From: CAYOUV01 sp964407265
GTDB taxonomy: Bacteria; Chloroflexota; Anaerolineae; Anaerolineales; Villigracilaceae
Length of the DNA: 64,000 bases
Direction: 5' to 3'
Assembly (NCBI GenBank): GCA_964407265.1
Contig: CAYOUV010000007.1
Span: 13,347-77,346, forward strand
The translations under genes and the position numbers were made by a program. The notes under the pieces were generated by a model. The model had not been told where the DNA came from and searched no databases. It worked only from the letters and a program-made list of their open reading frames with translations. How positions within the stretch are numbered: the stretch's first letter is position 1; each line of letters opens with the position of its first letter. This document shows positions 43,198 through 51,495 of this stretch, piece after piece.

Positions 43198-46100
43198 TGG
43201 CTTTGACCTCGTGCGAATCCTCTTGATCGTTCAGCTTTGTATCGCCATTGCCCTTAAGCTCAACTCTTATTTGTGTTCGTTTACCGCCAACAGCCTTGCT
43301 TAACTCATTGGCAGTGGTTGAGAGAATCGTTTGCATATCAGTCGAGCGACGTATCTTACTGGTAACTTCGAAAAGCAATCGCTCGCGCTCGGCCTGCTTG
43401 CGGATTTGTTCGAGCAGACGAGCATTTGCGATGATCGCTGCCAAACTGCCACCCAGTGTGCCAAGAATTTCTTCGTCGTGTTCGTTATAGGCTCCCAATT
43501 GCTCACTTTCAACATTAATGACACCTAGTAAATCGTTTCGGTAAGTTAGCGGGATAGCTAATTCAGAGCGGGTATTGCTGCTGACCTGTATGTATCTAGG
43601 ATCGTCTGCCACATTGTCGATGCGTAAGGGTTTACGATGAGATGCCGCCCATCCCGTGATGCCTGTACCAATCGGGATGCGAATCTCGTTGATGTCCTCC
43701 TCCGAATATCCAATGGCGGCCTTAATTTCCAAGACTTTATTATCTTTGTCGGTAAGCAAGATCGCGACGCGATCTCCGCCGAGGGTGACTTGCAAGCCCT
43801 GAACTGCACTGTCCAGTGCTTCCTCTAAAGTAGTCCCGGAAGCGGCAGAGGTCGTTACATGGTGAAGCAAGCGGTGCTGAGAAAGATGCTCCTGGGTTTC
43901 GGCAAAGAGTTCGGTATTGACGACTGCGATTGCTAACTGGTCCGCCAGGATTTGCAAGGTTTGAAGATCCTCTTCTTGGAATACGTTTGCTTGGGAACTT
44001 TGGACATCGATTACACCCAGAATCCGCTCTCCCAACTTTAGAGGGATAGCAGCCTCAGCCTGGGTGTTGGGTAGGAGGGGATTGACTTGGTGCAAGACGT
44101 CTTTGGCGGTATCGTTTACAACCAAAGGCTCGCCGCGCCCCGCTACATATCCAACGATCGATTTTGAGCCAACGCCAAGTTTGTGATTTGCGCGCTTCAT
44201 TTGGGCGCCGGCCTCTCCGGTTGCCTCTCGAATGACGGCAAATTCTCCTAGGGGTTCGACGAGGAAAATTGCAGCGTGGTAATAATGTTCAAAGCGGCCG
44301 GTAATCAAATTGACGGTTCGAAGCAAAAGTTCATCAAGATTCAGCGAACCACTGATATCGCGTGCGATTTCAGCAGCAGTTTCCAGGCGCAGGGCGTGCT
44401 GACGGGCTTCGTTGAGCAGGCGAATATTGTAGATAGCGCCACCCACCTGTCCTGCCAGGGCAGTTAGGAAGCGTAGATCGTCTTCTGTGAACTGTTTTTC
44501 GCGCTCCAGGTCCTGGATGATGATGGCTCCAATTGATGCGCCACCAACGAGTAGCGGAGCCCCCATCCATGATTTTGCCGGCTTTCCAACCACTTTGGCG
44601 CCAAGCGCAATTGCTCGTCGTTCGGTATCTTCGACCAGCATGAGAGGCTGGTGTGTGCGGATCAGGATGGACGATAAGCCCTCCCCTAAGGGGAACGGTT
44701 CCAGGCTGGACACCTGCCCATCCTCGTACATATAAGGGATGCGAACGGTGTTTGTTTCTTCATCGTATTCCGCAACTACCAAGCTGTAATCGCCAACTGT
44801 CTGGCGAATTTGCTCATGTAGAATTGCATAAAGGGATGGTAGCGTTGCCACAGAAGAAATCGCCTGGCTGGTGGATGCAATCGCCCCGAGTTCCCCTAAA
44901 CGCTTTTCCATGGTTGAGGAGGCCAGTACTTTTTCAACGGTTACAGAAACGATGTTGGCAATATTGGCATATGGCTGGATAATAGGCGGGGTGATCAAGT
45001 GTTTCTGGGGAGCGCCGAAGGCAAGTATGGCATAAAGGATTTCATCCCGCGCGACGGGCAACAGTGCGGTAACCTGGCACCCCATTTTTTTGAATAATTT
45101 ATTCAAGGGTGCAGGTAATTCAGACGGAGCAGTCAGGTCATAGATCTGTGAGCCGTGCAGGAGCTGAGTCGCAATCTCGTGAACCGGAAATTCAATAAAC
45201 TTTGTTGGGCTGGACTGGCCGTTTTCTCCAAGGAACGGATCTGAAATGGAAACAACTTCCAGCCCCCGATCATTGACCGTCAGCACTGCTGTGATATAGG
45301 GAGTATCTTTAAGGACGCGGGCAGTTGTTTCAAGAACTTCCTGTTCGGTCTTTGCTTCCGCAATCTGGTAGCTTGCACGGTATAAGCGTTCCATGTCCTG
45401 GTAGTTGACCTGCGTGGCTTCGGTTTGTCCAATATTCTGCAGCGCGGCGGCAATCTGGTTTGCAAGAGTTTGCAGTACTACAATCGTATCCGGGTCAAAT
45501 GCCTTTGAGGTGGTGCTTTGAACATCCAGGGCGCCCAGGATCAGGTTTCCAGAGGAAATCGGGATACCAACCTCGGCCTGCGTTTCAGGCATTAGTTCGT
45601 TCTTGAGGTGAATCGGATCGTCTTCCACATCCGATGCTACGCGCGGTTGATTGTTGGCTGTTACCCAACCAATAATGGAAGGTGAACCGACCTCCAGCTT
45701 ATGACCACGACTAAGCATTTCTTGAGCGGCTGGGCCGAAAGCGGCATGCAGATTGGCTGTCCGACCAGTACGGTCGACCAGGAAAATGCCTGCATGGTAA
45801 TAGCCAAAGCGTTCGACAATCAGCCTGACTGTGTTGTCGAGCAATTCGTCGAGGTTGAAATTTGAGGTAATACTTTGGGCAACTTCAGCTGCAGTTCGAA
45901 TCTGTTGCGTTCGTTCTTCAATGCGAGCTTCGAGCGTGCGATACAGATCGCTCAGCTCGTCAGCCATTTTATTAAAGGAATAGGCCAGCAGTCCGAGTTC
46001 GTCCCTTCGTTTGATCGGTGAACGTTCCTGCCAGTCGCCTTCGGAGAACCGGCGAGTTGTTTCTGACAATCCGAGGATTGGTCTAACCAAGCGATTAATA

Positions 46101-47116
46101 CTAACCCAAATGACAATTGCCATAGCGATGAACGTTAAAATCAGTAAGAGAGCTGTAAATGGGGCCAGACTGTTGAGTTGTCCAAAAACCGCACTTTGTG
46201 GAATTTCAACGACAACACCAACATTAAGTGCCGGGATCCAATCCGTATACGCGATCACGTCTGTCCCGGCGGCGTTAGTGAACTCGCTGAGCGGACTGGA
46301 CATGAAATTCGTATTGTTGTCCGGCTCGAATGTCGCCGCAATCACTGTTCGCTGTGAACTTGATGGAATAAAGGCGTTCAGCATATTTTCGTGAGGATCG
46401 ACACCCACGAACTGATGCCCAATGCTCGTATAAAAATAAGCGGATGAATCCGGGTTGAAGACTGTAATTGCCGTCAGGATTGCTTGTGAACTCTTTTGTC
46501 TCGAGACCCCCAGCAAGTAGCCTCTAACCTGACCATTTGATCCGTAAAATGGAGAAACTGTGATAATGCCAAATTCGTCCAGAAGAATGGGCACAAAATT
46601 ATAAGAGGCGAACGAGAGTTCTCCGGAAACAATATTCATGAAGTAGGAGGTCCCACCTATACTTTGTCCCTCCCATTTCAATTGGCTGGAAACCCATATT
46701 TTCCCCTCTGTGTCAACTAGAGCAAAATCATCAAAAAGTGGGGTGTCGCCTGGCTGGTTTACTTCTTTGAAGGCTTGGGTTACCAGTGTTCGATAAAAAG
46801 TGTCTGTCTTTTGACGGCTTAAGACGGCCTCGGCTGGGATGTGAAATCCCGGGCGGCGAGAAATATAATCAAGGCGAACCGCCTTCGTTCGAATCTCTCG
46901 ATTGATTTGTTCGACCTGGGTCTGTATGGCTGTTTTTAGCTGGCTGGCAATTTGCTCTTTTAATAATGTTCGTGAGCGGGTATATGCAACCGAGGCCATG
47001 ATGGACAATGGGATCATGGCGAATGCCATGAGCGCCAGGATCATCGTCCGCGTAAGACGTCCTGAAAATTTGGGCTGGTCGTTTTGAGACTTTGGAGCTG
47101 GGGGGGGAGTTGTCAT
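43187..47116 (-). CDS. Giant membrane receptor: Cache, HAMP, five GAF units, no kinase
   Basis: 1309 residues. Membrane helix (about 24-46), double-Cache-like extracytoplasmic domain (about 48-315), helix (about 318-340), HAMP (340-393) and coiled coil. GAF units lie at about 415-560, 580-735 (divergent), 745-900, 915-1070 and 1085-1235. The shared tail (1247-1287) is EVTSKIRRSTDMQTILSTTANEL in part, followed by a charged end. No catalytic or methyl-accepting domain is present. It follows the two receiver genes by 10 nt and is the first receptor of the cluster. Confidence 0.87.
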   Translation of the reverse strand: MTTPPPAPKSQNDQPKFSGRLTRTMILALMAFAMIPLSIMASVAYTRSRTLLKEQIASQLKTAIQTQVEQINREIRTKAVRLDYISRRPGFHIPAEAVLSRQKTDTFYRTLVTQAFKEVNQPGDTPLFDDFALVDTEGKIWVSSQLKWEGQSIGGTSYFMNIVSGELSFASYNFVPILLDEFGIITVSPFYGSNGQVRGYLLGVSRQKSSQAILTAITVFNPDSSAYFYTSIGHQFVGVDPHENMLNAFIPSSSQRTVIAATFEPDNNTNFMSSPLSEFTNAAGTDVIAYTDWIPALNVGVVVEIPQSAVFGQLNSLAPFTALLLILTFIAMAIVIWVSINRLVRPILGLSETTRRFSEGDWQERSPIKRRDELGLLAYSFNKMADELSDLYRTLEARIEERTQQIRTAAEVAQSITSNFNLDELLDNTVRLIVERFGYYHAGIFLVDRTGRTANLHAAFGPAAQEMLSRGHKLEVGSPSIIGWVTANNQPRVASDVEDDPIHLKNELMPETQAEVGIPISSGNLILGALDVQSTTSKAFDPDTIVVLQTLANQIAAALQNIGQTEATQVNYQDMERLYRASYQIAEAKTEQEVLETTARVLKDTPYITAVLTVNDRGLEVVSISDPFLGENGQSSPTKFIEFPVHEIATQLLHGSQIYDLTAPSELPAPLNKLFKKMGCQVTALLPVARDEILYAILAFGAPQKHLITPPIIQPYANIANIVSVTVEKVLASSTMEKRLGELGAIASTSQAISSVATLPSLYAILHEQIRQTVGDYSLVVAEYDEETNTVRIPYMYEDGQVSSLEPFPLGEGLSSILIRTHQPLMLVEDTERRAIALGAKVVGKPAKSWMGAPLLVGGASIGAIIIQDLEREKQFTEDDLRFLTALAGQVGGAIYNIRLLNEARQHALRLETAAEIARDISGSLNLDELLLRTVNLITGRFEHYYHAAIFLVEPLGEFAVIREATGEAGAQMKRANHKLGVGSKSIVGYVAGRGEPLVVNDTAKDVLHQVNPLLPNTQAEAAIPLKLGERILGVIDVQSSQANVFQEEDLQTLQILADQLAIAVVNTELFAETQEHLSQHRLLHHVTTSAASGTTLEEALDSAVQGLQVTLGGDRVAILLTDKDNKVLEIKAAIGYSEEDINEIRIPIGTGITGWAASHRKPLRIDNVADDPRYIQVSSNTRSELAIPLTYRNDLLGVINVESEQLGAYNEHDEEILGTLGGSLAAIIANARLLEQIRKQAERERLLFEVTSKIRRSTDMQTILSTTANELSKAVGGKRTQIRVELKGNGDTKLNDQEDSHEVKANEQ

Positions 47117-47126
47117 AAGTGTTTGA

Positions 47127-47612
47127 TTAGCTCATTTCCCAAACAGCCTCGCCGGCCAAAACCCTGCGGATCTGTTCGGGGAAGCGGTCAGGATCGAGTG
47201 GTTTCCCGAGGAAGCCATCGAAACCTGCAGTGCGGGCCTTGTTCATTTGCTCCGAACTGGCTTCAGCAGTCACGGCTATGATGGGCGTGGACTTTAATCG
47301 GTCGGAGGCGCGGATTTTTCGCAGAGCTCCGTAACCATCTTCGTATGGCAGGCGGATATCCATCAGGATCAGATCTAGCCTGGGTAAAGTATCTGCATAT
47401 TCGACCACTTCGTAACCTGATGTTTTCCATTCGCAATGGATGCCGAGATAGCCGAGCATGCGGGCAATCAGGACAAAGTTTGAAACGTTGTCTTCAACCA
47501 CCAGGACGGTGGCGTTCTTGGGGATGTTCGGTTTACGGATCGGTTGCGTTTCAAGATTGGATTGTGAATTGTCCATGATCGAAGACGGACTGGTGTTTTG
47601 TGTGTCAGTCAT
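47127..47612 (-). CDS. Stand-alone receiver-domain protein
   Basis: 161 residues: a Ser/Asn/Pro-rich N-terminal extension (1-33) and a CheY-like receiver (34-155). It has the acidic pair in VVEDN, phospho-acceptor in LILMDIRLPYEDGYGAL, T in AVTAEASS, and K in GKPLDP. No output domain. Its start overlaps the previous receiver gene by 8 nt, and the giant receptor follows 10 nt later. It is likely a diffusible phosphate carrier or kinase-binding regulator for the cluster. Confidence 0.88.
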   Translation of the reverse strand: MTDTQNTSPSSIMDNSQSNLETQPIRKPNIPKNATVLVVEDNVSNFVLIARMLGYLGIHCEWKTSGYEVVEYADTLPRLDLILMDIRLPYEDGYGALRKIRASDRLKSTPIIAVTAEASSEQMNKARTAGFDGFLGKPLDPDRFPEQIRRVLAGEAVWEMS

Positions 47613-47994
47613 TCAGGCTCCTCGCCAGATATCGCTCGATCTGTTGAGTCAATGTGTCAATGTCGATCGGCTTTTGTATATATCCATCGCAGCCAGCCTC
47701 GAGCGAGCGTTCGCGGTCCCCACGCATTACGTTCGCGGTCACGGCGATGATAGGAATTTTCTTGAAATTTGGCAGTGCGCGTATTTGTGAAGTGAGTGCA
47801 TAGCCATCGGTGGTCGGCATATTGATGTCCATCAGAATTAGATTTGGCTGGCTCTTTTGAAGCGAGGCAAGAGCCTGGTTCGCATTGGCCGCTTCCCTTA
47901 CGGTATACCCTTCCGATTCGAGAACGCGGCGTACGAGACTGCGGTTTTCCGCATTGTCTTCAACGTACAGGATTGTCGCTTTACCTGGAATCAT
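47605..47994 (-). CDS. Stand-alone receiver-domain protein (CheY/DivK-like)
   Basis: 129 residues, a single receiver: YVEDNAENRSLV, acceptor in LILMDINMPTTDGYAL, AVTANVMRGDRERSLEAGCDGYIQKPID. I start at ATG 47994, preceded by GGAGG, rather than 99 bases upstream, where the frame would run into the tRNA terminator hairpin. It is the first gene of the receptor cluster. The AVTANVMRGD...GCDGYIQKP block is typical of the lone receivers found beside hybrid kinases. Confidence 0.88.
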   Translation of the reverse strand: MIPGKATILYVEDNAENRSLVRRVLESEGYTVREAANANQALASLQKSQPNLILMDINMPTTDGYALTSQIRALPNFKKIPIIAVTANVMRGDRERSLEAGCDGYIQKPIDIDTLTQQIERYLARSLND

Positions 47995-48090
47995 AGTGAC
48001 CAAGCCTCCGGTCTTATTGTAAAGTCGGGCTATCGACCGCTTCATAACAGCTACCTTACAAAATCCCCCAATGGTCCTAACAAAATGAAA

Positions 48091-48114
48091 CATTGGAGCC
48101 GAAAGGCTCCAATG
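48091..48114 (-). terminator. Terminator of tRNA-Gly
   Basis: Perfect 10-bp stem (48091-48100 with 48105-48114) around 4 nt. It starts four bases after the tRNA 3' end on the minus strand and is followed by TTTCATTTT. Confidence 0.8.
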
Positions 48115-48118
48115 TTTG

Positions 48119-48190
48119 AGCGGGTGATGGGAATCGAACCCACGACATTTTGCTTGGGAAGCAAACGTTCTACCGCTGAACTACACCCGC
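48119..48190 (-). tRNA. tRNA-Gly (anticodon CCC)
   Basis: On the minus strand the 7-bp acceptor GCGGGTG/CACCCGC encloses a complete cloverleaf: D arm GTTC..GAAC, anticodon stem TTTGC/GCAAA with loop TTCCCAA (anticodon CCC, reading GGG), variable loop ATGTC, and T loop TTCGATT. The discriminator base is U and CCA is not encoded. It has a near-consensus promoter and its own terminator. Confidence 0.95.
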
Positions 48191-48202
48191 TGGTTGAGAG
48201 GG

Positions 48203-48231
48203 ATTATAGCCAGCGCAGGTTGTGATGTCAA
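48203..48231 (-). promoter_or_regulatory. Promoter of tRNA-Gly
   Basis: Minus strand: TTGACA (48226-48231), 17 bases, TATAAT (48203-48208); both boxes match consensus perfectly. Confidence 0.88.
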
Positions 48232-48328
48232 GTCTTTGAATTTCATCGTCGGAGCAATTCAAAAAAGCACAGGATTATTTGTAAGATCAGTCATAGCAAT
48301 TAAAGTAGGGATTTTTTTGCCCAGCGGT

Positions 48329-49975
48329 TTAGACTTTGGGACCGGATTCGATCACTTCCTGGGGGGTGCCATCCTCAAATTTTGCAAAATTTTCGACAAA
48401 TCGCATAGCCAACTGCCTGTATTTTTTCATGTATTCTTCTTTGCTCGGCCATGAGCTCCATGGTTCCAGAACACTTTCCGGTACACCTGGACAGGTCTTT
48501 GGGACTTCAAAGCCGAAGACCGGATCTTGAAAGTATTCCACCTTGTCGAGTTTGCCGGTCAGCGCGGCGTTCAGCAGCGCGCGTGTGTATTTGATGCTGA
48601 TCCGTTTACCGATCCCATAAGGCCCGCCCACCCAGCCGGTATTGACCAGCCAGCAGTTCACGTTATAGCGTTCGATTTTTTGTTTCAGCAAGTCTGCGTA
48701 ATAAGCAGGGTGGTGCACCATGAAAGGCCCCCCGAAACAGGCCGAAAAGGTGATCTCTGGTTCTTCTCGCAAGCCGACCTCGGTTCCGCCAACCTTGGCT
48801 GTATAGCCAGAGATGAATTGGTAAAGTGCTTGATGGGTGGTTAGCTTTGCAATGGGCGGCATAACGCCGCTGGCGTCGCAGGTCAAGAGGATGATGTTTT
48901 TTGGATGTCCGGCCTTCTTTTCGGGGACCGCGTTGTCTATGAATTCCAGCGGATAAGAGGCGCGCGTGTTTTCAGTATAGGAATCGTCGTCCAGGTCGAT
49001 ATAACGGGTAACGGGATCGAAGGGAACATTTTCCAGGATGGTTCCGAAGCGGCTGGTCGTAGCGTAAATTTCGGGCTCTGCGCTTTCCGAGAGACCGATG
49101 ACTTTGGCATAGCAACCGCCTTCAAAGTTAAAGACCCCGTTATCGCTCCAGCCGTGCTCATCGTCACCGATCAGGCGTCGGGTTGGGTCAGCCGAGAGCG
49201 TTGTTTTGCCGGTGCCAGACAGTCCGAAGAATAGCGCTACATCGTCAGCATTTTTCGGGTTGACATTTGCCGAGCAGTGCATCGAGAGCACCCCCTCCAA
49301 GGGCAACAAGTAATTCAGGATCGTGAAGACCGATTTCTTAATCTCGCCGGCGTAGGCGGTGTTGCCAATTATCGCCAGTTTCTTCTCAAAGGAAAGGATG
49401 ATAAAGGTCTCGTCGTTTGTGTTGTCGATCGTCGGAGTGCCTTTGAATTCCGGCATAGCCACAATAGTAAATTCCGGCACAAAGCGCTTGTATTCTTCCA
49501 GCGATTGAGGCACTAGGAACATGTTGCGGACAAACATAGAATGCCAGGCTAATTCAGTCACAATTCGCACTGGTAGACGGTAGTTTTCATCCGCTCCGGC
49601 GTAGGCATCCTGCACGAAGACATCGCGGCCCTGCAGATAGCCGAGCATCCGCTCGTAAAGCGCTTCGAATTTCTCTTCACTGAATGGGCGATTGTATTGC
49701 CCCCACCAGATGTGGCCTTCCGTGCCCTCTTCACGCACGACGAATTTGCTGTTCGCGGATCTAGCGGTGTGCTTACCCGTAAAAGCCACAAAGGGTCCCA
49801 GATGGGTGGTCGAGCCTTCCCCGCGAAAGACGGCTTCTTCGTAAAGAGCTTCGGAGGGGATATTCCAATAGGCCAACCGCAGGTTGCTGATCCCGTGGTT
49901 GGACAGGTTGTAATCCGCTTTGCGAGCCTTTGCAATCCCTTCTGCCGGGGTTTTAATATTTAACAAGTTGTTCAT
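48329..49975 (-). CDS. pckA: Phosphoenolpyruvate carboxykinase (ATP)
   Basis: 548 residues. Converts oxaloacetate and ATP to phosphoenolpyruvate and CO2. The kinase P-loop GLSGTGKTTLSADP, the metal-binding IGDDEHGW and FNFEGGCYAK, and the oxaloacetate-site region REEGTEGHIWWGQYN identify the ATP-dependent class. I start at ATG 49975, which overlaps the aminotransferase stop as ATGA and has GAGGG upstream; a TTG two codons earlier is unlikely. Coupling to an aspartate-type aminotransferase suggests a joint aspartate-oxaloacetate-PEP route. Confidence 0.95.
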   Translation of the reverse strand: MNNLLNIKTPAEGIAKARKADYNLSNHGISNLRLAYWNIPSEALYEEAVFRGEGSTTHLGPFVAFTGKHTARSANSKFVVREEGTEGHIWWGQYNRPFSEEKFEALYERMLGYLQGRDVFVQDAYAGADENYRLPVRIVTELAWHSMFVRNMFLVPQSLEEYKRFVPEFTIVAMPEFKGTPTIDNTNDETFIILSFEKKLAIIGNTAYAGEIKKSVFTILNYLLPLEGVLSMHCSANVNPKNADDVALFFGLSGTGKTTLSADPTRRLIGDDEHGWSDNGVFNFEGGCYAKVIGLSESAEPEIYATTSRFGTILENVPFDPVTRYIDLDDDSYTENTRASYPLEFIDNAVPEKKAGHPKNIILLTCDASGVMPPIAKLTTHQALYQFISGYTAKVGGTEVGLREEPEITFSACFGGPFMVHHPAYYADLLKQKIERYNVNCWLVNTGWVGGPYGIGKRISIKYTRALLNAALTGKLDKVEYFQDPVFGFEVPKTCPGVPESVLEPWSSWPSKEEYMKKYRQLAMRFVENFAKFEDGTPQEVIESGPKV

Positions 49976-51189
49976 AGCCAATCCCTCACCATCCGACGGT
50001 CACCGATGTAAATTTCATTTGGGGAGGTCGGGTCAAGCGCCCATTTTATACGAGCCATGCCCTCCATGACATCCTTGACGGAACCTGCAAACGAAAGCCG
50101 TAAATGGCCTTCCATACCAAAATCCTTGCCGGGGACGGTTACCACCAAGGCTTTCTTGAGCAGAAATTTTGATATTTCGACCGAGTTGGTTGAAAATGCG
50201 CGCAGATCCGGTAGGGCATAGAAGGTGCCCTGCGGCGGGATCAACCGCGCGCCGTTGAAGGATTTCATTTCCTGCAGCATAACATTTCTATTGTTTTCGA
50301 TCTGGAGTCGCAAGGCTTCCACCACAGACTGGATCCCGTTTAGTGCGCCCTCGGCGGCTGCCTGGGATACCGGCGAGACACAGGAAGTTGTCTGCGCCTG
50401 AACATTGGTCATGATCCGAACTATTTCGCGTGGGGCGACCACCCAACCGATGCGGAAGCCGGTCATACCATACAGCTTGGCAACCCCGTTGACTACGATG
50501 ACGCGCGTGCTCTCGACGTCCTTTTGGGTAAAACTCCAGGCTGGTGGGGCTTCATTACCATCAAAAGTCAATTTGTGATAGATATCATCACAGATCAAGT
50601 AGATCCCCTTGCGCTCACAGAAATCCACGATTTTTTCGATCAGCGCTGGTGGGTAAATTGCCCCAGATGGATTGTTAGGTGTATTGATGATGATGGCCCG
50701 GGTATAGGAAGTAACCGCTCGCTCGATTTCCTCGAAACTGGGGGTGAACGTTCCGTCTTCCGGAGTGACGATCACTGGAATCCCAAGGCACATCTTGACG
50801 ATTTCCGGGTAGCTTACCCAGTAAGGGGCCAGGATGATGACTTCTTCTTGTGGATTAAGGATCGTGTAGAGCAGATTAAAAAGTGATTGTTTCGCCCCCG
50901 CAGTAGCGATTATATTTTCAGGTGCAACAAGACGGTTGTAGTTTTCTTCGGTATAGCGGATAATGGCCTTTTTCAGCGATGGCAAGCCATCCGTCGGAGT
51001 ATACTTTACCTCTCCGCTGGTTAGTTTTGCTGCTGAACTCAAAATGGCATTGATTGGCGTCTTGTTCTTGGGTTCGCCGATCCCTAAATGGATGACCGGC
51101 TCTCCGCGTTCGCGCAGTAGACGCGCTTCCTCGTTCAATGCCAGCGTCGGCGACTCCGCAATCGATCTTGCTAATTTGCTGAGACTCAT
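49972..51189 (-). CDS. PLP-dependent aminotransferase, aspartate aminotransferase-like
   Basis: 405 residues, fold type I, class I/II. NTPNNPSGAIYP, the PLP Lys in NGVAKLYGMTGFRIGW, and ICDDIYHKL are visible. It probably interconverts aspartate and oxaloacetate, with pckA immediately downstream (4-nt overlap) using the oxaloacetate; substrate is inferred from the pairing and could also be aromatic or alanine. The leader contains two hairpins (51214-51257). Confidence 0.9.
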   Translation of the reverse strand: MSLSKLARSIAESPTLALNEEARLLRERGEPVIHLGIGEPKNKTPINAILSSAAKLTSGEVKYTPTDGLPSLKKAIIRYTEENYNRLVAPENIIATAGAKQSLFNLLYTILNPQEEVIILAPYWVSYPEIVKMCLGIPVIVTPEDGTFTPSFEEIERAVTSYTRAIIINTPNNPSGAIYPPALIEKIVDFCERKGIYLICDDIYHKLTFDGNEAPPAWSFTQKDVESTRVIVVNGVAKLYGMTGFRIGWVVAPREIVRIMTNVQAQTTSCVSPVSQAAAEGALNGIQSVVEALRLQIENNRNVMLQEMKSFNGARLIPPQGTFYALPDLRAFSTNSVEISKFLLKKALVVTVPGKDFGMEGHLRLSFAGSVKDVMEGMARIKWALDPTSPNEIYIGDRRMVRDWL

Positions 51190-51213
51190 GCTGGATGCTC
51201 CTGTGATTTTGAA

Positions 51214-51257
51214 CGGGTTAACACCCGAAAATAAACTGGTCAGGATAGCCCGACCAG
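51214..51257 (-). promoter_or_regulatory. Two small hairpins in the aminotransferase-pckA leader
   Basis: Arms CGGGT/ACCCG (51214-51227) and CTGGTC/GACCAG (51236-51257) lie 25-70 bases upstream of the ATG at 51189. Their compact pairing suggests a structured leader or a protein site; no known riboswitch is recognised. Confidence 0.3.
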
Positions 51258-51495
51258 ATATTAAATAACTTGGCCTGGCATTGGTAATCCAGACGTTTTG
51301 ACAAATAGTTGTCAGACAATGTCAACATCTTGGCGATTATACTATAAGTCACAAAAGACAAGCCTTCCAAGGCAATACCTGATGCACTGCAGCAACATCG
51401 TCTGCTTAAGTGAGTTCAGCTTGATACCAATTTATGTTGTAAAATTTGATATCGTTGATGTTCGCCAAGTCAATCATTAATGGAGGATTTCGGTT
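51258..51495. other. Divergent intergenic region, mostly featureless
   Basis: With the hairpins it makes a 306-base gap between divergent genes. It must hold both promoters. TTGATA at 51421 and TAAAAT at 51440 are only 13 bases apart, too close for a standard promoter. GGAGGA and GGAGG near 51481-51502 give the ribosome-binding site of the ATPase gene. I see no small gene or RNA. Confidence 0.5.

Noticed and set aside
36629..47116. Calling the four receptors histidine kinases or chemoreceptors
   Set aside because: No HisKA, HATPase or methyl-accepting hairpin is present in any; their C-termini end after the GAF-like tail.
47995..48093. Longer start for the first receiver gene
   Set aside because: The extension reads into the tRNA terminator hairpin; the ATG at 47994 has GGAGG and fits the domain boundary.
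51421..51445. Promoter TTGATA...TAAAAT before the HerA-like gene
   Set aside because: The spacing is 13 bases, too short for a sigma-70 promoter.
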